Positions 11,762 to 21,667 of a DNA stretch of 64,000 nt are shown here, piece by piece (positions within the stretch are counted from its first letter, which is position 1; every line of letters begins with the position of its first letter). The translations under genes were made by a program, and so were the position numbers. The DNA comes from Gentiana macrophylla (taxonomy: Eukaryota > Streptophyta > Magnoliopsida > Gentianales > Gentianaceae): positions 124,001 to 188,000 of the forward strand of contig JAOBSW010000401.1 in NCBI GenBank assembly GCA_026214975.1. The letters run 5' to 3'. The notes beneath the pieces were generated by a model. The model did not search any database. It was not told the origin of the DNA and was given only the letters and a program-made list of their open reading frames with translations.

Positions 11762-12208
11762 AGTATGACATTCCGTAATATCCTCGTGGTTTGGATTTCT
11801 TTCTATTTCCGGATGTTCCGTAATTCATCGCGTGATATGTTTGTTTTGTTTGGGGAAACTCATCGTAGGAACGTGAGGCGTACTCCGCCTTCACCCTGGG
11901 CATGGTCCGGTCGATTCCTTCATTTCTTCATTATGTTCTTGGCCACCAATATGTATGGCACGGTGAACTACACCCTACCTTCATTTGATTTGTATGCACT
12001 TACGTACGCATCCATTACATCATACTTTGACGTCGGAGAGTATATTCTCTCCAGGATTCGACAGATAGCAAATGGCAACGCAGGCGATGGATATATATTT
12101 TTTCCCTATCTCATCACAGCTATGTGCGTTGGGTCCGCCGGGGTGCCGGAATATGCTGACGATGATGTTTCATACGGTCATGATGACGACTATATATTTG
12201 TTGTATAA
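11762..12208 (+). pseudogene. Putative plant transposon protein, 3' part, after the Copia insertion
   Basis: Coding resumes directly after the 3' LTR (WINNEY joined to DIP), then passes one stop and shifts near 11790-11850. It continues to the stop at 12206 with NMYGTVNYTLPSFDLY, FDVGEYILSRIR and GDGYIFFPYLITAM, then VPEYADDD and an acidic tail. These align with YGTVHTFNPSNAL, VDFGSDIVRWIG and GDGYLYYPFLITAL in the minus-strand copy at 47-499. The ATG at 11765 falls inside the target duplication and is not a real start. Confidence 0.75.
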
Positions 12209-12677
12209 TATTTCGTGTTGAGCAATCTTTTTTCTCGCAATTGTAATGCATAATATTTGAGTGCTAGTGCTAATCTTTTTTCAATGGAGTTTGATAATCT
12301 TAATATTGATAATCTTAATAAATTTATTATTTTCAATTTGCGAGCTTTTTAGTCGATAAATAATGATGGATACAAAGGATAAAATAACCATTCATTACAC
12401 GAGTTAGAGGCAAATACTATGAGAAGCACAATGTGATATAAAAATTACGCTTAATCTCGCAGCTTTTGTACCATTGTTTACTTTCACATTCGCCTAATCG
12501 TTCCGTGATATAACAATATGATATAAAAATTACAATAGCTTATGTAAGGTAACAATTACAACTCACCCTCTAATTGATATAACAATGTCAAAATCAATGT
12601 GATAAAACAATTGCAAGCAAACAGAATAAAAAAATTATATGTTACAATCATAATGTCTTATAAAATTAAATAAAGGT
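12209..12677. other. AT-rich spacer between convergent genes
   Basis: This lies between the 3' ends of the transposon-protein gene (plus) and the transposase gene (minus). It contains several loose repeats of GTGATATAA-type words. No gene is seen; it may hold both terminators. Confidence 0.5.
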
Positions 12678-15412
12678 TTATTCAATTGGGAACAACTGCA
12701 CGAGCGGGACATCTATTCCTTCTATGTCCAGGGTTACCGCATTCGAGCAATTCCTACCGAACCTGGAGTTGTACTCTCTGTTGGCATTCTCGCTTCGCCC
12801 TAGCACCTATAGGCTCACCTTGAGAAGGAATCCTCAAGGTCCTAGGTCGGCCCCGCCTAGCTCCCATCCCCACGATTGTTTTCTCCTCCTTCCTCACTCT
12901 AGGCTCAGCGGAGTAAGGAAGGTTTATTTTTATCCAACAGAAGAATCCAATCATCCTCCACAGAGGCGGGAAAACACGCCCTTCATATATACGTTGTAAG
13001 CAGCGACTCTGTAGTAATGGGAACAATAATCATGTGGACTCTCACAACGGTGACTTATAGCAAAGACAAGCATGCACGCAAGGTAATCAGAGTCCCCAAA
13101 TCGCCCATAATAACATTCTCTCTTACGCATATTCACTTTCTCACTAGAATCGATGTCTCCAACTTGATCATCGGTCTCGGTCGATACTATGCGGTGTGAA
13201 ATTCTTTCTCGCACGAGCAACATCATTCAAGAACTTTTCGAGTTCAGGGCTAAGACGGTGCGGCAAGATTCGCGCTTTTCTCCTCTCGCAATGCCACCCG
13301 ACACAATGCCCGGATGTAATCAAAGAGATTCACGATACTCATCTTACGTGCATCCCTGATCACATTGTTGAAGCTTTCAACATAGTTGCTTTTCATGATT
13401 GAGTAACGTGTACTGGGGAATTGTGATCTGGCCCATTTATCGACTCCAATCTCCTGTAGGTAACGCGATACAGGTTTGGTTGGGTCGATATCCATGTCTA
13501 TTATCTTCTGGAATAATATTTGGAAGCGCGTTTCTGAATACGTATAAGCTGCTTCCCAGAAGGTGAATGGACAATATCCCGTGCTACCAAATTTTTTATT
13601 CAGGTTCATGACAATGTGGTGGTAGCAGTAGCCATGGTAAGCGTTTGGAAATATTGGTCTAACGGCTCCAATTATACCTGGACCTCTGTCTGAAATGAAA
13701 ACCAAGTCAGTACGTTCCCCAATTATCGACTTCAATTTAACCATGAAATAGGTCCAAGCATCAAGGCTCTCTCCGTCGGTCACAGCATAAGCTAACGGAA
13801 AGATATGGTCGCCCGCGTCTACACCCACCGCTACTAACAATGTCCCCTCGCACTTTGTTTTAAGATGTGTACCGTCCACAACTAATATTGGCCGACAAGA
13901 TTTAAACCCCTCAATACTTGATCCTAATGCCATGAAACAATACTTGAACCTGCCAAGCGCATCAGGAACAATGTCTGTAATGGTTCCTTCATTCTCTACC
14001 TCCAACATGTAAAAGTAGGCGTATAATTTACAATACGACATTTCAACGTTTCCGCCGATCAGTTCCAATGCTTTCTGTCTACATTGATACGCCCTTTGAT
14101 AATTCAGGTCTATGTTGAACGTTTTTTTCACCTCGGCTTGTAAAACTTTTGTCGTGAATCATTTGCCGAGTTTTATGAGGCTATCCGCTTTAAACGACCT
14201 ATAGGTCCGGTTTGGCCTGTCTGTGATTGTCGGTTAGTTGCTCTAGTCCACAAGTGTGGGTTTCGGTGTCACGCGTTATCTCAAAATTCATGCAACGTTG
14301 TCCGTCCCTTGCGCCCACATTCGAATCAACAACCCTCTTACCGACAACCTTCCATTCGCGTGATCGGTCGGAAGTATAACATCGTAGTTTTAACGTTTCC
14401 TGGTCTGACCTGACGAGTTTCCACATATAGTCATGCCTCAGTGCGTGGTAACTCATTTTATCCTTCATATCCTCCTTGTCTCTATACCTTTTACCGATGA
14501 ACAATACATCCGGATTATCGGTCTGAAACGTCTCAGCACGTGGACATGGAGGAATTTGGGAAAGGTCCATTCCAGACCCGAAATGAGCACACTCTCTGCG
14601 ATTGACACTTGCCATACCAAATGTGTGACCACGGTCGGTGTTCTATTGCAAAGGTGCAGTCAGATAACTCGTGAAAGATCCGCCGATAGTAGGGCCCGGT
14701 TGCATCGGTGCTTGCATCCTAGTTCGCATAAACTGCCCATACTGTGTGTGGGTCGTCTGATCTACATTCTGCCTAGACGTTCCAGCTTCATTCATAGATG
14801 CACACATCCGACCCATACGTTGTTCATTGTACGGTAAGTCCAATGGCTGACTAATGATATTTGCAATAAATCCCCAATCATAGCCACGTTCACTCGACAC
14901 ATCAATTACTTGATCACCGAAACATGTATTCGTTTGGATGACATTTTCATGAGGGGCTGAGACTGGTGGAGTTTGTACAACATCATCACGGGGATTGCGA
15001 ATATTATAAAGTTCGGTGTAAAATCTTCAATCCTCTATCAACTATCGGTTCTTCATTTAAGTTAAATGTGTTTTCCAACTGTCTTCCGGCTCATCATCAT
15101 CAATAACGATTCAAGCGTTAACACGCTTTTCTGAGTTCTTGTCTACGCACATCACGAAGGTATGCTATCCATGTCTCGTCATCCGAAACATCAATCGCCC
15201 TCGCAGTTTGGATACAAAAGTTTCATTACCAATCTATTTTTGGATACATCAATTCCTACTTTCGAACACACTTTCGCTTGACGTCATCCAATGTCGATCG
15301 TTACTTATAAGAATCATATAAAATGTTCCTTTCTATAAGACCATCTCGTCGCTTCTTTCATCATATTTCCACTCTCCGCCAAATGCAAACCTAATAGACA
15401 AAATGTTGTCAT
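12678..15412 (-). pseudogene. Mutator-like element (MULE) transposase, frameshifted
   Basis: The best-preserved block is 14131-13250, about 290 residues, with VVDGTHLKT (first catalytic Asp), FISDRGPGI (second Asp), YCYHHIVMNL and W.AAY....F, the MULE DDE core. Upstream, 14615-14199 holds the DNA-binding MuDR domain (FIGKRYRDKEDMK, CYTSDRSREWKV). ATG at 15412 with GGEWKYDERSDEM begins an N-terminal domain also seen in plant MULEs. Downstream, CYYGRFGDSDYLACMLVFA resembles the SWIM zinc finger. DYCSHYYRVAAYN and RRGRPRTLRIPSQGE form the usual MULE C-terminus, and the stop is at 12678-12680. Domain order is complete but at least five frameshifts or stops interrupt it. The enzyme family excises and inserts Mutator transposons. 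Confidence 0.85.
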
Positions 15413-15484
15413 CTGTGAAAGAATTAAAATTTTGCATTAGTTTTCTGTGAAGAAATGAATATGACATAATAATATATATACATT

Positions 15485-15505
15485 AGGGTGTGTGTGTGTG
15501 TGTGA

Positions 15506-15576
<71 letters not shown>

Positions 15577-15628
15577 TATGTATTCATACATATATCCACA
15601 TACATTTACATTTACACACATATATACA

Positions 15629-15681
<53 letters not shown>

Positions 15682-16018
15682 CACGTATATAGACACATAT
15701 GTATTCATACATATATACACATATACACACACATATTTATGTACATATATATATAGGTACATAAATACACACTTATATAGACACATATGTATTCATACAT
15801 ATATACACATACATTTACATATATATATGTACATATTTATGTACATATATATATGTACATAAATATACACGTATATAGACACATATGTATACACTTATAC
15901 ACACATGCATATACATATATATACCCATATATACAAGTACATACACATATATAGACACATATATACATACATATGTATATACATATGCAAATATATACAT
16001 ATATGTACACATATACTA
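15485..16018. repeat. Compound TG/TA/CA microsatellite with a higher-order repeat
   Basis: (TG)n passes into a long (TA)n run. From about 15571 a block beginning GACACATATGTATTCATACA recurs at 15571, 15690, 15780 and, shortened, 15878, separated by CA/TA tracts. It lies just upstream of the MULE transposase start. Both strands give meaningless Tyr-Ile-His frames. Confidence 0.95.
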
Positions 16019-16098
16019 TTCATCTGTTTATTGTTTTTGGTATATAATCGTTGTGTTCTGTTGTGTTGTAACGTCAGGGGGGTAAGAAAGCATAAATT

Positions 16099-16478
16099 AT
16101 GGTTTTACCACGTCATAGAATACTTGATGATGACGAGGAGAACAGAGGTCGTATGGAGCGGCGGAATGGACCTTATATTTTCGATAAAAGGGTGCCTCAC
16201 TTCCGGCCGAGGATTACCAGTCATTGGGGACAGGAAAGATGCTCTATTGAGCGCACCTAATGAAATTTTCTACGAGCTACCTACCAGAGCCCCAATACAA
16301 AGCCTCGGAGATTAGGCATGACACAAATGGATCGGAAGGAATCGAAAACACCACAGGAAAGCATGCAATTCTAAGAACCTCGTCAAAGCCGAGGCGCACC
16401 ATAGAATTCGAGTGCGAGATATTGATTTTTGGTTTTTCAAACAACATGAGTGTGTCGTTTGGTTCAATTTTTAATTAA
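16099..16478 (+). CDS. Small unknown ORF in the Mutator neighbourhood, probably frameshifted
   Basis: ATG 16099 gives a 53-residue charged peptide (MVLPRHRILDDDEENRGRM..., SHWGQERCSIERT) with a stop at 16258. It lies directly after the microsatellite. The coding-like composition continues in other frames to about 16478, including PNEIFYELPTRAP in one frame and PEPQYKASEIRHD in another, so one shift could extend the protein. I do not recognise a family. Its position between the transposase gene and the right GTCC array suggests it could be an accessory gene of the same element. Weakly supported. Confidence 0.35.
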
Positions 16479-17085
16479 CATAAGCTATTACGCTAATTTA
16501 AAAAATGTTCTCATACTATTACAAAATTCGTAAAGCAGATACCATATATTTTCAAGATGATTTGGCATCTTTCTACAACAACAACATAATCAACTAATAA
16601 CCAAACCAATAAAACACGCTTGCTTCAACAACACGGTGAAAATGTATATAATCAAAATATCAATTCCATTATCAAAAATAACATCAAAATTAATCATTTC
16701 TCTACCCTAAATACGCATACATACTACACAACGCTAATTGAACAAAATTTAAACAAACACGATAAATAAATTTTTCATTAAAAACAAGTAACAATAAAAA
16801 CAAACACGCTAATTAAACGCGCTTTTAACATAATACATTCATGTGAACAATTAACAATAAAAACAAACACGATATATAAATTTTTTCAATAGTAAATAAT
16901 TGCTAGGTGAACGCTTACCCATTTCTTTTGCAAAACAACCCCGGTATTGATTGTTTTATTGTTTATTTCGTTTGAAGGACCACAAACTCAACAATGGTGA
17001 TTTTTGGAGTCATTAACGCGGTGAAGACAGAGGGTGAGTGAAAGAGTAGGTGAAAAAGTAAATAAAACTTGATAAGGTTCTTTGA
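16479..17085. other. AT-rich spacer with short imperfect duplications
   Basis: No gene is seen. AACAATAAAAACAAACACG recurs at about 16789 and 16854 as part of an imperfect 65-base duplication. Confidence 0.5.
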
Positions 17086-17390
17086 AAGTGGACGAAACCG
17101 TCCAAATTGATTCAACACGCCCAAATTTGGGACGTGCGCGTGTCACTTACATCGTCCAAATTTAGACGTGTTGATAAAGGTTTGAAAAAGTGTACGGTTT
17201 TCGTCCGAATTTGACGGTTCCGTCCACATTTGGACGGATTTTGTGTATTTTGGGACGGTTTTTGTGTATTTTAGGCGGTTAAACGACGTATCAATGGAAT
17301 TGGACGATATGCTGCATAAATTTGGACGTTTTGACCCAATATGGACGACTTCATCCAAATTTGGATTTTTTACTAAAAAAATTAGAGCCC
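17086..17390. repeat. Second array of GTCCAAAT/ATTTGGAC motifs
   Basis: At least eight copies of GTCCAAATT, CCGTCC or their complements lie within 300 bases, including CACGCCCAAATTTGGGACGTG and CCGTCCACATTTGGACGG palindromes. The vocabulary matches the array at 1080-1760 and is not seen elsewhere in the window. Possibly subterminal repeats of a large Mutator-type transposon spanning both arrays. Confidence 0.65.
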
Positions 17391-17552
17391 GACACACCTA
17401 AAAATTTTTTTTTTTTGGTACAGTTGCCTGAAATACCAATTTCATCTTTTCTTTTTATTTTTATTTTTCTTTTTCTCATTTTTAAGCGTAGTGGTCATTA
17501 ATCGGTGCACTATGATGACAAACATGTCATTTTTTTCCGAAGGTGGTGTTTG
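17391..17552. other. Low-complexity spacer
   Basis: A poly-T run and a CTTTTTATTT tract lie between the GTCC array and the first hAT-type element. Nothing else is seen. Confidence 0.5.
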
Positions 17553-17560
17553 ATTGTGTC

Positions 17561-17956
17561 TAGGGCTGTAAACGAGCCGAACCCTACCGAACCCTGGTAG
17601 GGTTCGAGCTCGGCTCGAATTTTTCAAACCTAAGGTTCGGCTCGGCTCGAACTGATCGAACCTTAATTTAGCAAGGTTCGGCTCGGGTTCGAACTGGAAT
17701 ATTAGGAAACGTTCGAACATGTTCGAACATGCTTGATTTTGATTTCCTATTTTAATTTAATAATATATATATATATATAGTTTTTTTTAAATATAAAATA
17801 GTTCGAGCCGAACGTGTTCGATACGGTTCGCTCGATAGACGAATATCAAATACCTAACGCTCGCTCAACGCTGAAGGTTCGAATCGAACTCGAATCGAGC
17901 TTTTTCGAGCGAATACAATGAATCGAATCGAATCGACGCTCATTTACGTTTTAATA
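17561..17956. mobile_element. hAT-type MITE with 8-bp target duplication (ATTGTGTC)
   Basis: ATTGTGTC at 17553-17560 is repeated at 17957-17964. The element begins TAGGGCTGTAAACGAGCCG. Its other end, read inverted, carries GTAAATGAGC, matching GTAAACGAGC. The interior is rich in GGTTCGGCTCGG-type words. An 8-bp duplication with a TAGGG start is the hAT signature. No coding capacity. Confidence 0.75.
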
Positions 17957-17974
17957 ATTGTGTCCAGGCAGAAA

Positions 17975-19061
17975 TAGATGTGACCGGTTCTGGGTCCATG
18001 GCACGATCTTCCGGTTTCGGGTTCAAAATGAAACCGGAACCGCCGGTTCCAATTTCTAGCCGGTTCCCGGGAACCGGCGGTTCTGGCGGTTCCCCGATCC
18101 GGGTCCGGGTCTCGGCGGTTCACGGGTCCAGACGGTTCTGATCACGGTTCTAAAAAATTCAAATTTTTTTTACAAAATTTGTAGAACTTACGTTAAAATT
18201 AATAATAAATTCTAATTGGTTATTAAACTATATATAATATTTAATTTCATAACTATATTTTAAAAAAAAACACGGCTTGTATAATATTTAATTTCATATC
18301 TATATATAATATTTAATTTCATAACTTATATTCTAGATAATTGTAAGTAAATTAAAGAATAATGCGTAGTTTTCTAATTGTTTATTTTTTATGATTGATT
18401 TGTAAGTGAATTAAACTTATATTTCACTAGTATGTTGTGTATTGAATAAGTGTTACAAAAAAAAAATTAATGGTTGCTAAACACTAGCATGTGCTCTTCA
18501 TTGTCACAATAATTTAAATAGTAGTAGTATTTGATTAATAAAGTCATTACAATATATTTTACTAAAAAGTTATAGTAAAAGAATGTATTAAGTATGTCAT
18601 GACACTAGTGTTACAATATTTTTTTTTTATCAAAGATAGACTTTCCAACATTTTATGGTATATTTTATACATTAATTAACAACACCATTTACGAAACAAA
18701 AGAATTGCTAAGAAAATAAATGATGGATACCGATTATTCTACGTAACTGTTACATTGATAAAAAATATATTATTCAAAAAATTTGAAAAAATATACGTTG
18801 GATTCAACTTGGAGAAAAAAAAAAGAAAAAGAACCGCCGGTTCGGGTCCTCTGGGCCGGTTCCGGCCGGTTCGACCGTCGGTTTTCCGTCCGGTTCCGGG
18901 CCGGTCCGGGTCCGGTGGAACCTAGAACCGGGGTGGTAGGACCCGTGGAACCGCCGATTCCTGGACCCGTGGACCCGCCCGCCGGACCCGTGGAACCGCC
19001 GGTTCGGAACCAGGAACCGTCGGGTCCGACCCGGATTTGGACCCGGAACCGCCCAGGTCTA
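17975..19061. mobile_element. hAT-type non-autonomous element with 8-bp target duplication (GGCAGAAA)
   Basis: GGCAGAAA at 17967-17974 recurs at 19062-19069. The ends form an imperfect inverted repeat: TAGATGTGACCGGTTC on the left and TAGACCTGGGCGGTTC read inward from the right. Both subterminal regions (about 17980-18150 and 18830-19060) are packed with GGTTCCGG/CCGGAACC words, while the centre is AT-rich and non-coding. The plus-strand ORF at 18783-19118 is an artefact of the repeats. Confidence 0.8.
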
Positions 19062-19412
19062 GGCAGAAAGGAGGAGGTGCAAAAGATATCAATTTTAAAT
19101 GTAAATTGCAGTTTTTAAAATGAGTAAAGATAAAGCCTATGTTTTTTTAGAAAAACAAAAATACTCTAGAAGTTTTAAGAAGTTATTCTTAAAAAAAAGT
19201 TTTAAAAAATTGTTCTAAGAGTGTTTAATAAATGCTCTATAGTGTTTGAAAAATAGTATTATGATCCTCATAAAAACACTGAGTACTATGATGCTTGCTC
19301 GTTGAGTGATATATATACTTCTCTCCTATAATCCTCTAAACACAACGAATGGGAAGAGAAAATGTAGCAACTGAAAACTATCAAACTCAACCTTTTGACT
19401 TCAGAGCAAATG

Positions 19413-19615
19413 AGTCAGGATCAAGGGCGGAGATATGTTTATCAACGTGGGGTCACATGATCCACTAAAATTCGAGAAAAAATTAGTATTAAAAAATCTA
19501 GTTTTTTGGTTAAAAAATATCGTTTTGTAGTTAAATAATTTATAATTTTAGGTTTTGGTGATCCCACTGGAACAAATTTTCGAAAACCTCCGGTGACCCC
19601 ATTGAAACACATTTC
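19413..19615. mobile_element. Possible hAT-related MITE remnant
   Basis: CAAGGGCGGAGATATG at the left, followed by a GGGGTCAC word and mirrored by GTGACCCC towards the right, resembles degraded hAT MITEs that begin CAGGGGCGGA. No clean target duplication is visible. Confidence 0.3.
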
Positions 19616-19851
19616 GGTGAAGTTCAACTTCCAACTTTCCTCTGAGAACATTATGACAGACTTTGCAACGTTCTTTCTCCCTGAGTCCCTGTGATGTTCA
19701 TATTTGTTGTGAGCCACGAGTCCAGAGTGCGAGTGCATATCTCGATTACACCTGATACACACACGGCCTGTATGGGGTGGTTACGTGGGAAAAGAAACCC
19801 CTGGGCTGCCATTTGCTCTTGGATTACTTGCGCGTTGCCAATATTTTCCAT
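19600..19851 (-). pseudogene. Gene fragment with one C2H2-type zinc-finger motif
   Basis: The minus strand reads MENIGNAQVIQEQMAAQG from ATG 19851. In an adjacent frame near 19765 it reads CIRCNRDMHSHSGLVAHN followed by KYEH, a C-X2-C-X12-H-X4-H arrangement expected of a C2H2 finger. The frame change may be a shift or a missed splice. No family identified; could be an exon of a decayed host gene or a chance motif. Confidence 0.35.
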
Positions 19852-19999
19852 TAAGAATCAAGGTGTCCTGAAGTGTTCAACAAATCAGGTTTAAAAAAGA
19901 TGTGTAGTATATAAGAAATAGAATGAAGTGAAACTTACAACACATCAACCTAAACACAAAGCGCATATCCAATAATTAAACACAGAGTCTCGACAAAAT

Positions 20000-20366
20000 G
20001 AATCATCAAAAAGAACTTTTTACAAGAAATACAAGTAAATTAATACTCCAGCTCCAATAGTCATTTACAGAATCTTAACGTAGGCCAGAAGGGATTTACC
20101 AAAAAGAATTCCTCGCCATAAAGGAGAGGCCTGAGAATTCTTAACGGGCTTGAAGCATAGGACCGTAACTCAGAGACAAGAAGGATCAATAACCATACAC
20201 CAAGCAAAAGAAGCCTAGTTTAAATCCCTCAATCTTCTAAAGCCTAAGCTGCCGGCAACACGAGGGCTACACAAAACATCCCAAGATTTTGTGGAAGTTT
20301 ACAATCCTCCGGTAAAAGTCTCTTTGCATCTTCATTCAGGTGGATGGGTAGTTTAATGGATTGCAT
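20000..20366 (-). pseudogene. C-terminal exon-like ORF with 3' untranslated region, unknown protein
   Basis: ATG at 20366 opens a 40-residue frame, MQSIKLPIHLNEDAKRLLPE followed by DCKLPQNLGMFCVALVLPAA, ending at TAG 20244-20246. Its codon use and mixed composition look like genuine coding sequence. About 240 bases of T-rich 3' UTR-like sequence follow on the same strand. Upstream in frame there is a stop at about 20393, so this may be a last exon whose other exons are lost. Product not recognised. The zinc-finger fragment at 19600-19851 lies downstream on the same strand, but a link cannot be shown. Confidence 0.35.
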
Positions 20367-20369
20367 GGT

Positions 20370-21260
20370 GTAGGATGAAATGCAATCAGTGATTCAATGA
20401 ATCAACAATTGTCTAAATGCCTTTCAAAGGCATATCATTTTCCAGCCAGAAGTTTTCTTACCAACTTTTCAAGCAAATTATTGAATATAATTCTATTCAT
20501 GTGTGAATGTATCAACGGAATGGCTAAATAAAATTTTAGGGAGTATTTCTTTAGATGTGCTTTAATCTATAAATTTTGAAAAACACATCATTTAACCAAT
20601 AAAACATTTTATGTAATATTATTATTATTATTTTTTTTTTTTTGAAATGTACTATTTAATAATAATTCAAATTTGCAAGACAAGACTTATATTTCCAGTA
20701 ACGCCAAATAAAAGAAAAGAATAAAGACACACTTGCTAACTGCACTCAAATAATCAGAAACCAAACCGCCCAACGAAGAAAGGTTTGCATCCCTTTTCTG
20801 TAGACGATGAACACAAGTGAAGAAATTTGTCTCTACTATAAATGGGTGGCTATGAAGAGGTCAGCCCCCAAGAGGTCGGTAGTCCTTTCGACTTCACTCC
20901 AAACCGTCCTTCATACCCATCACGTCCTTTCGACTTCGCTCCAGATCTTGAATGCATCATGTCATATTTGTTAGGCCAATCAAATATTTTAGAAATGAGA
21001 CAAATTTCAAAAATTGGAGTATATATACACTATTTTATCATACATTATGTTGGTCGTAGAAGCATCAAACTAACTAAACTAACTCCAAGACAATTCTAAA
21101 ATTTGTGTCGCGAGATTTGACCTCTCCGTTGACTTCTACAAGAAATCAAAGAATAACGAATGAATTTAACATGTGTATAATATATAGTATATGGTCATTG
21201 TGCATTCAGAAAAAAATAAAAAAATATAAGCGGGCATACAAATATTTTTTGAAGTATTTT
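20370..21260. other. AT-rich intergenic sequence
   Basis: No convincing gene. A plus-strand ORF at 20842-21099 contains an internal near-duplication (GTCCTTTCGACTTC at about 20880 and 20925) and turns AT-rich. I regard it as chance. Confidence 0.4.
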
Positions 21261-21667
21261 TTTTCACTGCCAACATAGCATCGGCCCTACGGTAAGTGTT
21301 GTTGTCATTAATCCGGAGGTTCTGGGTTTCAGTCTCACTGGAGACAAAAGTGTGCATGACGGTCATTTTTTTTTGTAGAGTGTACACATAAAACAACGCT
21401 TTTGTGTGTAATAAGACTTGACGGTCAAATGTATCGGAGGAAATCAAGTTCACCCTTATATTTATTTTCACTGCCAACATAGCACCGGCCCTGCGGTAAA
21501 TGTTGTTGTCATTAATCCGGAGGTTCTGGGTTTCAGTCTCAGTGGGAACAAAAATGTGCGTGACGGTCATTTTTTTGTTGAATTTACACATAAAACAACA
21601 TCGTTTTATGTGTAATATTACACTTGACGGTCAAATGTATGTGAGGAAATCAAGTTCACCCTTATAT
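21261..21667 (+). repeat. Tandem pair of 204-bp units carrying tRNA-like modules
   Basis: Unit one (21261-21464) and unit two (21465-21667) agree almost throughout. Each contains GGCCCTACGGTAA or GGCCCTGCGGTAA (A-box-like), CATTAATCCGGAG, then TCTGGGTTTCAGTCTC (degenerate B box), the layout of a tRNA-derived head. The end of unit two is the CACTA insertion point. The same module in opposite orientation occurs twice inside that CACTA element. Confidence 0.75.

Noticed and set aside
12724..13026. Overlapping plus-strand ORF at 12724-12999
   Set aside because: It opposes the MULE C-terminus (RGRPR, IPSQGE), which is the recognisable reading.
15424..16085. Tyr/Ile/His-rich ORFs on both strands
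   Set aside because: They are translations of TA/CA/TG microsatellite DNA.
18783..19118. Pro/Gly/Arg-rich 111-residue ORF
   Set aside because: It consists of GGTTCCGG-type subterminal repeats of a hAT element and runs past its end.
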